Positions 34,128-42,736 of a stretch of DNA of 64,000 bases are shown in pieces. The stretch's first letter is position 1, and each line of letters starts with the position of its first letter. Position numbers and translations under genes: made by a program. The stretch is from assembly GCA_963841635.1 (NCBI GenBank), contig CAWJDO010000003.1, positions 248,001 to 312,000 on the forward strand. The letters run 5' to 3'. The stretch comes from DASWZN01 sp963841635. GTDB taxonomy: Bacteria > Acidobacteriota > Terriglobia > Bryobacterales > Bryobacteraceae. A model generated the notes under the pieces. It made no database searches. It saw only the letters and a list, made by a program, of their open reading frames with translations, and was not told where the DNA came from.

Positions 34128-35936
34128 TCAGGGAGCGACGGGCTTCGTTTGCTGACCAGGCTGCGCGGCCACGGCCGGACGTGACGCACCCTGCCCGGCG
34201 GGCTGGGGCGTCTGCGCGGCCTGGGCTGAGGCTGCCGCCGGCGCCGGTTCCTTGCGGCGCAGTTCGATCGAGTTGCCCGTACCGATGGAGATGGCCTGCG
34301 CGCTCTCCTCGGTCACCACCTGCGACCTTATGATGTGGGGGGTGATGGCAAACACGATTTCGGTTTCCGTGTGCTGTCTGCTATCTTGCCCAAACAGGTA
34401 CTTGAGGAGAGGGATCTTGTTGATCCAGGGATAGCCGCTTAAGGACTGGGTTTCCGTGTCCTCAAGGATGCCGCCCAGCAGGTTGACCTCGCCATCGGCC
34501 AGCCGGGTCTCATGCTCGATCCGGCGCTGGCCAATCGTCGGCTGAGTGATCCCCCCTATGTCCTGCTGTCCGGTTACCGAGGATATCTCAAGGGCCATCT
34601 TCAGGGTGACTTCATGCTCATGGATATGCGGCGTGATGTCGATATTCACGCCGACGTCGAGATACTGGAATTGCGTGCTGACCAGCGGACTGATGCTGCC
34701 GGCACCGATCGTCCCGGCCGCGAACGATCCCGTGGCGATCGGCACGCGGTCGCCTATGCGGAGCGTAGCCTTCTCGTCGTTCAGGGCCCGGATCTCGGGG
34801 CTTTGCAGGATCTTGGTGTTGCCGTCGCTCGCCAGTGCCGTAAACGAACCGCTTGGAATGCTCACCGCGAAACTACCGATACTCGCCGTGTATCCGCCGG
34901 CGCCGCCGCTTGTTGCCGTGGCGCCCGGAAGGTAGCCCATACTGAAGGTGGTAGGCAGGGTACTCCCGAGTTTACGAATCCGGTCGCGGCTGACCTGCAT
35001 GACCGCTATATCGATCACCACTTCGGACTTGGGCTGGTCGATGTCGGCCAGCAGCCTCTCGGCGAGGACCATCTGGTCGGGCGTGGCGCGCACAATCAAA
35101 GCGTCCTGGTCCTGGAGGAGTTGCACGCGGCTGACATCCAGGATCTGGCGCACCACGTTGGCCGCCTCGGTGAGTTGCGCCGGCGTGGAGAGATTCCGAA
35201 GATAGAACGTCCGCATGACGTTCTGCTCCAGCTCTTTGCGCTTCCCGGGCGAATCGGCGGCGACGAAAATCGTGTTCGCCGACACGGGACGCCAGAACGT
35301 CTTCGACTGGAGGCGAACCATGTCCAGCGCCTCCGACAGCGTCACATCGTTGAGCTCGACCGTCATTTTCTGGGGCCGGTACTCGGGATCGATGAGCACG
35401 TTGAGTCCCGCCAGCTTGCAGATGGTCTTGTAGGCCACGTCCGCGTTCGCGGTCATGCGCAAGGTGATGGGAGCTTTAGAGAGAGGGCGCAGGGCCAGCG
35501 AGCCGGCCAGCTCTTCGCCGAGCTTCTGCGACGGTTCGATCTTAGGCGCGGACTTCTGCAACTCCTGCCTTCGGATCATGTCGGCCGTGCGTCGCAGTTC
35601 CTGCTGTGCGATGAAGCTCGACGTGTCGATCTCGATCGCGCGCTGGAATTCCGCCAGCGCCTGGGTGAGGGAGCCGGTGCTGCGCAGGATCTGGCCTGTG
35701 TGCACGTGCTCGTTGGCAACGTTGAAGCGCATGTGCAGAAAGGCGGCCATGTACTTCGAATTCCCAGGAGTAAGCGCGTACGCTTCCTTGTAGAATCCGT
35801 AGGCCGCCTCGAAGTTATCCTGACGCTGCGCCTTGACGCCCTTGTTATAGGCGTCCTTGCCCTTGTCCGCGTAGGCAGGCAGGCTCAGCGCGCCCACAAC
35901 TATCGACAGAATCCCCAGCGTTTGAAGCTTAGACAT
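34128..35936 (-). CDS. TPR-secretin fusion (GspD/PilQ family)
   Basis: 602 residues. Signal peptide about 1-23. TPR-like repeats at about 27-125 (AYNKGVKAQRQDNFEAAYGFYKEA, SLTQALAEFQRAIEID) precede a secretin N0/STN domain (NADVAYKTICKLAGLNVLID, DVTLSEALDMVRLQS), an N1-type domain (VRQILDVSRVQLLQDQDALIVRATP) and the secretin pore domain (ILQSPEIRALNDEKATLRIGDRVPI, VGVNIDITPHIH, VNLLGGILEDTET, PLLKYLFG). The C-terminus is a Pro/Ala/Gln-rich tail. This arrangement is common in acidobacteria. It forms an outer-membrane channel for type II secretion or type IV pili; no other such genes are present here. Confidence 0.85.
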   Translation of the reverse strand: MSKLQTLGILSIVVGALSLPAYADKGKDAYNKGVKAQRQDNFEAAYGFYKEAYALTPGNSKYMAAFLHMRFNVANEHVHTGQILRSTGSLTQALAEFQRAIEIDTSSFIAQQELRRTADMIRRQELQKSAPKIEPSQKLGEELAGSLALRPLSKAPITLRMTANADVAYKTICKLAGLNVLIDPEYRPQKMTVELNDVTLSEALDMVRLQSKTFWRPVSANTIFVAADSPGKRKELEQNVMRTFYLRNLSTPAQLTEAANVVRQILDVSRVQLLQDQDALIVRATPDQMVLAERLLADIDQPKSEVVIDIAVMQVSRDRIRKLGSTLPTTFSMGYLPGATATSGGAGGYTASIGSFAVSIPSGSFTALASDGNTKILQSPEIRALNDEKATLRIGDRVPIATGSFAAGTIGAGSISPLVSTQFQYLDVGVNIDITPHIHEHEVTLKMALEISSVTGQQDIGGITQPTIGQRRIEHETRLADGEVNLLGGILEDTETQSLSGYPWINKIPLLKYLFGQDSRQHTETEIVFAITPHIIRSQVVTEESAQAISIGTGNSIELRRKEPAPAAASAQAAQTPQPAGQGASRPAVAAQPGQQTKPVAP

Positions 35937-36227
35937 ACCCCTTGTCTCACGAGCCGGTTTCGTTTGTCAGAAAACACCTTCATCGTCAGAGCACACCCAG
36001 CGCATGATGAAGGTCTGTATATATTATTGCCGTAGTGCCCGCACATCTGTTTGCGCTGGCGCAAAGACAACCGGCGCAAAATCAGGCCTGCTGAGAAGAT
36101 TGAGGATTTAGTCGCGGAATTCCGTCCTAGCCCGGGGAGGCCAGCAGCTGCCGGCGCGAGGTCGGCCCTCGGCTTCAGGCAGTCCAGAGCTGATGCAACG
36201 CCGCGGGTGGTATCGTGGTTTTCTCCC

Positions 36228-37103
36228 ATGGCGGAAACGGATCGGCAAGAATTCGCGGCAGACTTCCTGAGGGCGGTCGAGCAGTTCAACCAGCGAGCGC
36301 GGTCGCTGGGGTTTGCGGACATCGACAAGTACTACTGGTATCACTCCGTTGACCTGCCTCACGGGCTGGTCACGCCGGGGCTGTACGACTTCAGAGCGAC
36401 GGTCCAGGCTTTTCGGTTTCCCGAGGACATGCGAGGGGCGACGGTCCTCGATGTCGGCTCCGCGACGGGCTTCTTCGCCTTCGAGTTCGAGAGGCGCGGC
36501 GCTAGGGTTGTTTCCGTGGAACTGCCCTCGCTCGAGGCGCTCGATCGTTTTCCGGGACAGGGCCCGGAGCAGGCGATCGGCAAGATCGGGCAGATGATCG
36601 CGCCGCGGAACGTAGCCGGCCTCGACGGGTACCTCAAGCCGTACACGGCCGAGGAGCTGTATTTCTACCTTCTGAAGGGCCCGTTCGAGTTCTGCCGGGG
36701 TTTGCTCGGCTCGAAGGTCGAGCGTTGCTATGCCAGCGTTTACGACCTCTCGCCCGCTCTGCTCGGCGCCGCGGGCTTCGACTACGTGTTCCTGGGCGAC
36801 ATCCTGGTGCACACGCTGAACCCGCTCCAGGCGCTGGCCGCGGTGGCGCCGCTGTGCCGGAACACTTTGATCCTCTCGCAGGTTATGCCCGAGTGCGCGG
36901 ATGGAAAACCCGCGATGCTGTACGTGGGCGGGGACGAGCCGGCGTCGGACGAGGTTTCCTGGTGGTGGCCCAATCAGCCCTGCCTGGTGCAACTGCTGAA
37001 GAAGTTGGGCTTTCGCGACGTGTTCGAGGCAGGCACCAATTCGGGCTGTCTGCGGCCCTCGGGGTTCGCCTTCGAACGGCCGATCCTGCACGCGGTGAGA
37101 TAG
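36228..37103 (+). CDS. SAM-dependent methyltransferase (CmoB/DUF1698-like)
   Basis: 291 residues from the ATG at 36228; the frame is open upstream but that part has no homology signal. The SAM-binding loop is VLDVGSATGFFAFEFERRG. The preceding YYWYHSVDLPHGLVTPGLYDFR resembles the substrate-side region of the tRNA uridine CmoB/DUF1698 group. It is followed 11 bp later by a FAD oxidoreductase gene in the same direction. The target could be tRNA or a small molecule. Confidence 0.7.
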   Translation: MAETDRQEFAADFLRAVEQFNQRARSLGFADIDKYYWYHSVDLPHGLVTPGLYDFRATVQAFRFPEDMRGATVLDVGSATGFFAFEFERRGARVVSVELPSLEALDRFPGQGPEQAIGKIGQMIAPRNVAGLDGYLKPYTAEELYFYLLKGPFEFCRGLLGSKVERCYASVYDLSPALLGAAGFDYVFLGDILVHTLNPLQALAAVAPLCRNTLILSQVMPECADGKPAMLYVGGDEPASDEVSWWWPNQPCLVQLLKKLGFRDVFEAGTNSGCLRPSGFAFERPILHAVR

Positions 37104-37114
37104 GGGCTTGCGCT

Positions 37115-38695
37115 ATGGCGCGCAACTACGAAGCGGTCATCGTTGGAGCTGGACATAACGGTCTGGTGTGCGCCGCGTATCTGGCGCGCGCCGGCCGAAC
37201 GGTGCTCGTGCTGGAGCGGCGCGAGATGGTGGGCGGCTGCGCGGTCACGGAAGAGGTCTGGCCCGGCTACCGCATATCCACCGGGGCCTATCTGGTCAGC
37301 CTCATGCAGGAACGGATCGTGCGGGAACTGAACCTCCAGCGCCATGGCTACCAGGTGGACGCCAAGGACCCCGCCTTCTTCTCCGCCTTTCCGGACGGCC
37401 GCCACTTCTTCATGTGGCAGGATCGCGGCAAAACACTCGAAGAGATCCGCAAGTTCTCCGCTCGCGACGCCGAGGCTTATCCAGCCTACGAGGACCACAT
37501 CGAGCGGCTGGCGCGAGTGGCTGAGGCCCTGCTCCTGACCACTCCGCCCCGGTTTCCGCCGCAAGGGGCGTTGGACCTGATCGAGTACCTGAAGCTGGGC
37601 GCGCGGGTCTACGGCCTCGCTCGCCGCGACCTGGTCGCACTGGTCAAGATCTTCACCCAGAGCGCCGCGGACTTCCTCGACGAATGGTTCGAATCGAGTG
37701 AGCTGAAGGTGACGCTGGCCACCGACGGCGTCATCGGCGCCAACGGGGGACCGCGCTCGCCCGGCACCGCCTACATCCTGCTGCACCACTGCATGGGCGG
37801 CGTGGCCGGCCATCGCGGGCTGTGGGGCTTCGTGCGGGGCGGAATGGGCACGGTCAGCGAGGCCATCGCCGCCGCGGCACGCGCGGCAGGCGCCGAGATC
37901 CGCACCAACGCCGTGGTGGAGAGGATCGATATACGCGAGGGCCGCGCGCGCGGAGTCGTGCTCGCGGGCGGCGAGCGGATCGAGTCCTCGCTAGTGATTT
38001 CGAACCTCGACCCGCGCCGCACTTTCCTCGGCCTGGTGGACGAGACGGAGCTCGATCCGGATTTCGTGAAGGCCATCCGGCACTACCGGTCCGAAGGCAC
38101 CTCGCTGAAGATGAACCTGGCGCTCTCCGGTCTGCCGGAGTTCCGCGCCCTGCCCGGTGCGCCGGGGCCGCAGCACCGCGCCACGATGCACATCTGCCCT
38201 TCGATCGAGTATGTGGAGCGGGCCTGGGACGACGCTAAGTACGGCCGGCCCTCCGAGCGCCCGCTGCTCGAACTGACAGTCCCCACCATGTACGACCCCT
38301 CGCTCGCGCCGCCGGGCAAGCACGTCATGGGCGTGTTCCTGCAGTACGCCCCCTACACGCTGCGCGAGGGCAGTTGGGACGAGTTGCGTGAGCCCTACGG
38401 GCGGCACGTGATCGATCTGATCGCCGAGTACGCGCCCAACATCCACTCCATCGTGGATCGGGTGCAGGTGCTGTCGCCTCTCGATCTGGAGCGCCGGTTC
38501 GGGCTGACCGGCGGCAACATCTTCCACGGCGAGATGAGCCTTGACCAGATGTTCGTCATGCGCCCGCTGGCGGGATGGGCGCGCTACCGGACGCCCGTCC
38601 GGAACCTTTATCTGTGCGGCTCCGGCACGCACCCCGGCGGCGGCGTCATGGGCGCGCCGGGATACAACGCGGCGCGCGAGATCCTGAAGGGCTAG
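37115..38695 (+). CDS. FAD-dependent oxidoreductase, phytoene-desaturase/PYROXD2-like
   Basis: 526 residues from the ATG at 37115. The N-terminal dinucleotide fold is AVIVGAGHNGLVCAAYLARAG, followed by LERREMVGGCAVTEEVWPGYRIS, as in CrtI/PYROXD2 proteins. The C-terminal FAD signature is NLYLCGSGTHPGGGVMGAPGYNAA. The family (COG1233) includes carotenoid desaturases, but no carotenoid genes are nearby, so the substrate is unknown. Probably cotranscribed with the methyltransferase gene. Confidence 0.8.
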   Translation: MARNYEAVIVGAGHNGLVCAAYLARAGRTVLVLERREMVGGCAVTEEVWPGYRISTGAYLVSLMQERIVRELNLQRHGYQVDAKDPAFFSAFPDGRHFFMWQDRGKTLEEIRKFSARDAEAYPAYEDHIERLARVAEALLLTTPPRFPPQGALDLIEYLKLGARVYGLARRDLVALVKIFTQSAADFLDEWFESSELKVTLATDGVIGANGGPRSPGTAYILLHHCMGGVAGHRGLWGFVRGGMGTVSEAIAAAARAAGAEIRTNAVVERIDIREGRARGVVLAGGERIESSLVISNLDPRRTFLGLVDETELDPDFVKAIRHYRSEGTSLKMNLALSGLPEFRALPGAPGPQHRATMHICPSIEYVERAWDDAKYGRPSERPLLELTVPTMYDPSLAPPGKHVMGVFLQYAPYTLREGSWDELREPYGRHVIDLIAEYAPNIHSIVDRVQVLSPLDLERRFGLTGGNIFHGEMSLDQMFVMRPLAGWARYRTPVRNLYLCGSGTHPGGGVMGAPGYNAAREILKG

Positions 38696-38716
38696 GGCCG
38701 GTGTTGTGACCGCCGG

Positions 38717-38820
38717 GTCCGCTCCCTCACGGTCGCGGTTCGGTGCCAGCACGCAGGCGGACCGAAACGGATCACACGGTCGCGGCGCCAGCACGGAACC
38801 GCGCGCGTCAGCAAGCGGAC
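38717..38820. repeat. Interspersed GC-rich repeat, inverted pair (copies 3 and 4)
   Basis: Copy 3 (38717-38746): GTCCGCTCCCTCACGGTCGC then GGTTCGGTGC. Copy 4 (38791-38820) is inverted: GCACGGAACCGCGCGCGTCA then GCAAGCGGAC. A separate 18-bp direct repeat GAAACGGATCACACGGTC lies beside them (38764-38781 and 38821-38838). The pair could fold into a long cruciform or transcript hairpin between two converging genes. Confidence 0.7.
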
Positions 38821-38844
38821 GAAACGGATCACACGGTCAGAGAC

Positions 38845-39606
38845 CTAGTAGCCGAAGATCGCGGCCCAGGCCATGCCGATGAGCACTATGACCGCCCACG
38901 GGACCAGCACGCCTGTGAGCGCGCTCTTAAAGGGCTTGCGGGTGACGGCCGCCATTCCGGCCGCCAGCAGCAGCAGCACCCAGATCGTGAATACGTCAAT
39001 GCTCGTCAAGAGACTGTGGAGCCAGGCCGGCACCGAGTGCGGATCCACGTAGAAGCCCAGGTTGTAACCGGCCGGGTTCTTCAAATCGAAGTCCGTCGGA
39101 TCCTTGAGGAACATCACCGCAACCGCCCCAGCCGTAGCCAGCACGCGCGGCAGAGACGCGTAGGCGGCTACCGCCAGCGCCTGCCGGTACTGCGCCGTGG
39201 CGCCGAACATGTTGTTGAACACGAAGAGCAGCACGCCCGCCGTGATCAGCATCAGAACCGGGGTGATGATGACCGGTATCACGGTTCCGAACGCCGGAGC
39301 GAACTTGAGCTGCATCTGGATGGCGCGCTCGCGATCCTCAGGGGCCATGTTTTGCGCTCTCGACGAGTTCTCGAACTGCTGGCGCAGGAAGTGCTCCCAT
39401 CCGACATGGCTGGAGAAGGCGAGCAGGTATCCGAGGACGCACAGCGTGACCAGGACCATGGGAACCCAGAAGCTCGGCCGCGCCGCGATGTCCGCGAAAG
39501 CCGGCTTTGGGTCGATGATTACGTTGACGAGGCGGCCCGCCTCACTCATGGGCTGGGCCGGAACTTGGGCGGCGGCATTTGGGCTGGTGGGCATAGATGC
39601 CGCCAT
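38845..39606 (-). CDS. Yip1-family membrane protein
   Basis: 253 residues from the ATG at 39604-39606 (or 39594). About five membrane helices occur from residue 50 on (SFWVPMVLVTLCVLGYLLAF, VIPVIITPVLMLITAGVLLF, ALAVAAYASLPRVLATAGAVAVMF, DVFTIWVLLLLAAGMAAV, GVLVPWAVIVLIGMAWAAI). PxPAFADIAARPSFW near the first helix and AVAAYASLPRVL are typical of bacterial YIP1 proteins. Function unknown. Confidence 0.78.
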   Translation of the reverse strand: MAASMPTSPNAAAQVPAQPMSEAGRLVNVIIDPKPAFADIAARPSFWVPMVLVTLCVLGYLLAFSSHVGWEHFLRQQFENSSRAQNMAPEDRERAIQMQLKFAPAFGTVIPVIITPVLMLITAGVLLFVFNNMFGATAQYRQALAVAAYASLPRVLATAGAVAVMFLKDPTDFDLKNPAGYNLGFYVDPHSVPAWLHSLLTSIDVFTIWVLLLLAAGMAAVTRKPFKSALTGVLVPWAVIVLIGMAWAAIFGY

Positions 39607-39652
39607 TATACGCGGATGCCCCAGGCCTGGGGAAGCTTTTTTGGCACCTGCC

Positions 39653-39681
39653 CCCGCTTGCTGACGCGCGCGCTTCGGTGC
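39653..39681 (+). repeat. Interspersed GC-rich intergenic repeat, copy 5
   Basis: CCCGCTTGCTGACGCGCG then CGCTTCGGTGC; nearly the same as the copy at 5523-5552. It lies between the Yip1 gene and dps. Confidence 0.65.
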
Positions 39682-39691
39682 CTCGCGGCCG

Positions 39692-40210
39692 TTAGGATGC
39701 CCGCTGCGTTGCCGCTTGCAGGTGCGCTTCGAGGAACCACAGGGCTTTGTCGGCCGAGCGCGCGACTTCGGTATAGACGTCCGCGGTCGCGGCGTCGCCC
39801 TCGTTCTGAGCCTCATCGAGCGCTTTGCGGTTCGACGCCGCGTAGCGCGCCCAACGGTCGATGAGCACTTCCAGGTGCTGCCGGCCGTCGATGGCCTCCT
39901 TCGGATACTCCGGCAGGCTGGAATTCGCCGCCGCCATCCGCGCGGTGCCGTAGGCGTACCCGCCCAGCGCGGTGACGCGTTCGGCGAGCGTGTCGACGAA
40001 GTCGAAGATATCCCCGGCGACCTTGTCGAAAAGCTCGTGAAGCTGGAAAAACTCGATCCCCTTGATGTTCCAGTGGGCCTGCTTGGTCTGCGTATAGAGG
40101 TCCAGAGTCTGCGCCAGCTGCTGATTCAGAACCGCGATCACATGCTGCCGCACCTCGGGCGCAAGATCGATGCGGGTCTGAAAATTCGGGCCTGAAACTG
40201 ATGACGGCAT
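39692..40210 (-). CDS. dps: Dps-family ferritin-like DNA-protection protein
   Basis: 172 residues from the ATG at 40208-40210, which has a strong AGGAGG ribosome site (40220-40215); an ATG at 40228 lacks one. The ferroxidase signature is spread over TKQAHWNIKGIEFFQLHELFD and VDTLAERVTALGGYAYG, with the His and Asp/Glu ligands in place. Dps dodecamers oxidise and store iron and shield DNA from peroxide. Monocistronic. Confidence 0.93.
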   Translation of the reverse strand: MPSSVSGPNFQTRIDLAPEVRQHVIAVLNQQLAQTLDLYTQTKQAHWNIKGIEFFQLHELFDKVAGDIFDFVDTLAERVTALGGYAYGTARMAAANSSLPEYPKEAIDGRQHLEVLIDRWARYAASNRKALDEAQNEGDAATADVYTEVARSADKALWFLEAHLQAATQRAS

Positions 40211-40249
40211 ATCCCCTCCTGAGGCCATTTTCTCGCAAGAGGCGGCGAG

Positions 40250-40855
40250 CTACAAACCCGCTTTGGCTTCCAGGCTGCGCCACAGATACCACGACGCGAC
40301 GGTCCGATAAGGCTGCCACCGGCGCGCCATCTCGTCCACTTCGCCGGGCTGCGGCATCTCGGCCAGGCCGTAGACGTTGCGGACGGCGACGCGGATGCCC
40401 AGATCGCCGGAAGGCATCACGTCGGGACGCCCCAGGGCGAAGATGAGGAACATATGTACGGTCCAGGGCCCGATGCCCTTGAGCGCGGTCAGCCGGGCGT
40501 GGACCTGCTCGTCGGAGGCCGCCGTAAGCGAGGCCAGGTCCAGTTTGCCGGAAACCAACTGGCGGGCCAGTTCGCGAATGTACAGGGTCTTCGCCTTCGA
40601 AAGGCCGAGCGCTCGCATCTTCGCGGGACGGAGACGCAGCACCGCTTCGGGGGTCAGCCGCCCGTTTCCGGCCGCGGCCACCAGGCGCTTGAAAATGACC
40701 TCGGCCACCTTTCCGCTAAGCTGCTGGAGGACAATGGCCTTGACCAGCGCTTCGTAACTCGGCTCCAGAAGCTCGATCGAGTAGGGCCCGGTCTGGTCGA
40801 TGATACGTCCCAGGACGGGGTCGGAAGCCTTCAGATGGTCCAATGCTTTCTGCAT
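40250..40855 (-). CDS. alkA: DNA-3-methyladenine glycosylase II (AlkA-like, HhH-GPD)
   Basis: 201 residues from the ATG at 40853-40855. The helix-hairpin-helix GPD motif is LTALKGIGPWTVHMFLIFALGRPDVMPSGDLGI, with the catalytic Asp in SGDLGIRV. YEALVKAIVLQQLSGKVAEVIFKRL is the usual N-terminal helix pair. It excises alkylated bases. The length matches the compact AlkA/MAG subgroup that lacks the N-terminal TBP-like domain. Confidence 0.88.
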   Translation of the reverse strand: MQKALDHLKASDPVLGRIIDQTGPYSIELLEPSYEALVKAIVLQQLSGKVAEVIFKRLVAAAGNGRLTPEAVLRLRPAKMRALGLSKAKTLYIRELARQLVSGKLDLASLTAASDEQVHARLTALKGIGPWTVHMFLIFALGRPDVMPSGDLGIRVAVRNVYGLAEMPQPGEVDEMARRWQPYRTVASWYLWRSLEAKAGL

Positions 40856-40915
40856 AGCGAAACAGAAACGGCGGGGCGCGCATCTAGTAGTATGCCATCT
40901 CGGTAGAGGGAGCTT

Positions 40916-41977
40916 ATGCGTCTTCTCGCAGTATTTGCCTTGGCCGCTGTCGCTGGTTTCGCCCAGCAGCCTGATACGCAGCCGCCCAACGGAGGCTGGA
41001 GGCGCGTGGATTCGCCCGCCCAGCAGCCGCCCGCGGCCAAGGAAGCCGCCCCCGCCCAGGCAGCCCAGGAGCCGGAGCCGACTTTCAAGGGCGGAGTCGA
41101 CGTGGTCAGCGTCTTTTGCACGGTGCGGACCAAGCAAGGCGGTCTGGTGGGAACCCTCGGGAAGGACGACTTCCAGATCAGCGAAGACGGCAAGCCCCAA
41201 GAGATCAAGTACTTCACGCGCGAGACCGACCTGCCGCTGACGATCGGCCTGCTGGTCGACGTGAGCAGAAGCCAGGAGCGTTTGATCGAAGAGGAAAAAC
41301 AGGCCGCCAGCCAGTTCTTCACGCAGGTCCTTCAGAAAAAGGATCTGGCATTCCTGATCAGCTTTGGCTCGGAAGCGGAATTGCTTCAGGACTACACCAG
41401 CTCGGCGCGCCTGCTGCGTCACGGGCTCGACGGGCTGAAGGTGAACGCGCCGCCGCCGCAGGTCACGGAAAGCCCGGTGCCCACGGCCTACACACCGCGA
41501 GGAACGATCCTCTACGATGCTGTGTACCTGGCGGCGCACGACCAGCTACGCGGCCAGGTGGGGCGCAAGGTGATCGTCCTGATCACGGACGGCAACGACG
41601 AAGGCAGCCGGCTGAAGATCGACGCTGCGATGCGCGCGGCGCAGTTGGCCGATGCCATTATTTACGGCATCGAGTATTACGACTCCGGGTTCTACGGCGG
41701 GGGCTTCACCCTGGGGGGATCGAGCGGCGGTTCGATTCTCAAGCGGATGTCGGAAGAGACCGGTGGCCGGACATTCCGCGTGAGTCACAAGCATCCGCTC
41801 TCGGAGGCGTTCGAGGAAATCCAGAAGGACATGCGGACGCAGTACGCGATCGGCTACCTCCCCACCAACTCGAAGAAGGACGGCACCTTCCGCCGCCTCG
41901 AGATCAAGACCAAGGACAAGGACCAGAAGGTGCAAGCCCGCAAAGGCTACTACGCGACCGAGGCGGATTCAAACTGA
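40916..41977 (+). CDS. VWFA-related acidobacterial protein
   Basis: 353 residues. Signal peptide about 1-17, then a Pro/Ala/Gln-rich linker. A beta domain (VVSVFCTVRTKQGGLVGTL, DDFQISEDGKPQEIKYF) leads into a VWA domain from about residue 105: LLVDVSRSQE is the MIDAS DxSxS, followed by YTPRGTILYDAVYLAA and VIVLITDGNDEGS. The C-terminus has YAIGYLPTNSKKDGTFRRLEI, conserved in this acidobacterial family. Exported; may bind proteins through the metal site. Paralogue of the gene at 1-235. Confidence 0.88.
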   Translation: MRLLAVFALAAVAGFAQQPDTQPPNGGWRRVDSPAQQPPAAKEAAPAQAAQEPEPTFKGGVDVVSVFCTVRTKQGGLVGTLGKDDFQISEDGKPQEIKYFTRETDLPLTIGLLVDVSRSQERLIEEEKQAASQFFTQVLQKKDLAFLISFGSEAELLQDYTSSARLLRHGLDGLKVNAPPPQVTESPVPTAYTPRGTILYDAVYLAAHDQLRGQVGRKVIVLITDGNDEGSRLKIDAAMRAAQLADAIIYGIEYYDSGFYGGGFTLGGSSGGSILKRMSEETGGRTFRVSHKHPLSEAFEEIQKDMRTQYAIGYLPTNSKKDGTFRRLEIKTKDKDQKVQARKGYYATEADSN

Positions 41978-41985
41978 AACAACTG

Positions 41986-42061
41986 GGCCACGAATGAACA
42001 CGAATCAACACGAATAGGAAGCGGAGGTTTTATTCGTGTGCATTCGTGTTCATTCGTGGCC
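41986..42061. terminator. 31-bp near-perfect inverted repeat between converging genes
   Basis: The arms at 41986-42016 and 42031-42061 match at 29 of 31 positions around a 14-bp loop. They are themselves made of CGAATxAACA-type units (CACGAATGAACACGAAT). It lies between the VWFA gene (plus) and the gene at 42077 (minus), so it can end transcription from both sides. Similar CGAATGAACACGAAT repeats occur in many bacterial genomes, from memory. Confidence 0.75.
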
Positions 42062-42076
42062 AGAATTGGTTTTGGC

Positions 42077-42535
42077 CTAGGCCGGCACGAACGCCTTCTC
42101 GGCCTTCCCTAGCTCCCAGCCCAGGTGGTTGATGTAGAGGCGCAGCACGGGTTCGGGGTACGTCCCGCGGAACTTTTCGTACACCCGCTGCTGCCAGCCC
42201 TCGGTCAGGCACTTGGTGGCATCGACGTTCTTGTCGAAGAAGCCATCCTGGTTCGGGATTCCAAGATCGTCCAGCACCGCGCGGATCATGTCCAGGTGCG
42301 CGATCAGCACGGCCTGCGCCAACTCCCGCGCAAACTCCTCTTCGCCCGCGCCCAGCCGAACCCAGAAGCGGGGCACGCCCTTGCGCAGGCTCTCGGTGTT
42401 GAGCTTGGCCAGGTGCGCCCGCGTCTTGAACGACTCGTAGAGCTGGTACGTTCTAAGTTTGCCGATCGAAATCTGGCGCACCAGTTGTCCAAAAGTGTCC
42501 TCGCCAAGTGATAGTAAAACCTCGGAAAGCTGCAT
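42077..42535 (-). CDS. Conserved hypothetical protein
   Basis: 152 residues from the ATG at 42533-42535. Predicted mostly helical, soluble, no signal peptide. Segments QLVRQISIGKLRTYQLYESFKTRAHL and PRFWVRLGAGEEEFARELAQAVLIAHL are regular and likely structured. I do not recognise the family. The stop is just beyond the large inverted repeat. Confidence 0.6.
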   Translation of the reverse strand: MQLSEVLLSLGEDTFGQLVRQISIGKLRTYQLYESFKTRAHLAKLNTESLRKGVPRFWVRLGAGEEEFARELAQAVLIAHLDMIRAVLDDLGIPNQDGFFDKNVDATKCLTEGWQQRVYEKFRGTYPEPVLRLYINHLGWELGKAEKAFVPA

Positions 42536-42719
42536 CACAAAGTAGCGTAACACGCGGGGCCCGGACGCAGGATGCGGACCAACCGGGCCGCCGGGGCCCG
42601 GTCCAGGAGCCGTCCGTGGCCGCCTTCAGCCTCGCCGGCTGATACCATGCGCTTATAGAGGCGACCTCCGTAGAATCAGCGGCCTGCGCACTCGCTTCGA
42701 GCTGTGTTATCCTCTCTAC

Positions 42720-42736
42720 TTGCAACTTAGTTGCAA
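42720..42736 (+). promoter_or_regulatory. Perfect palindrome at the start of the barrel/cytochrome/VIT operon
   Basis: TTGCAAC-TTA-GTTGCAA is a perfect 7-3-7 inverted repeat and also part of a direct repeat TTGCAACT-TAG-TTGCAACT (42720-42738). It covers the TTG taken as the start of the barrel gene. The operon encodes a VIT-type iron transporter, and Fur-superfamily repressors use inverted repeats of this size, so an iron- or metal-responsive operator is possible. Unproven. Confidence 0.4.
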
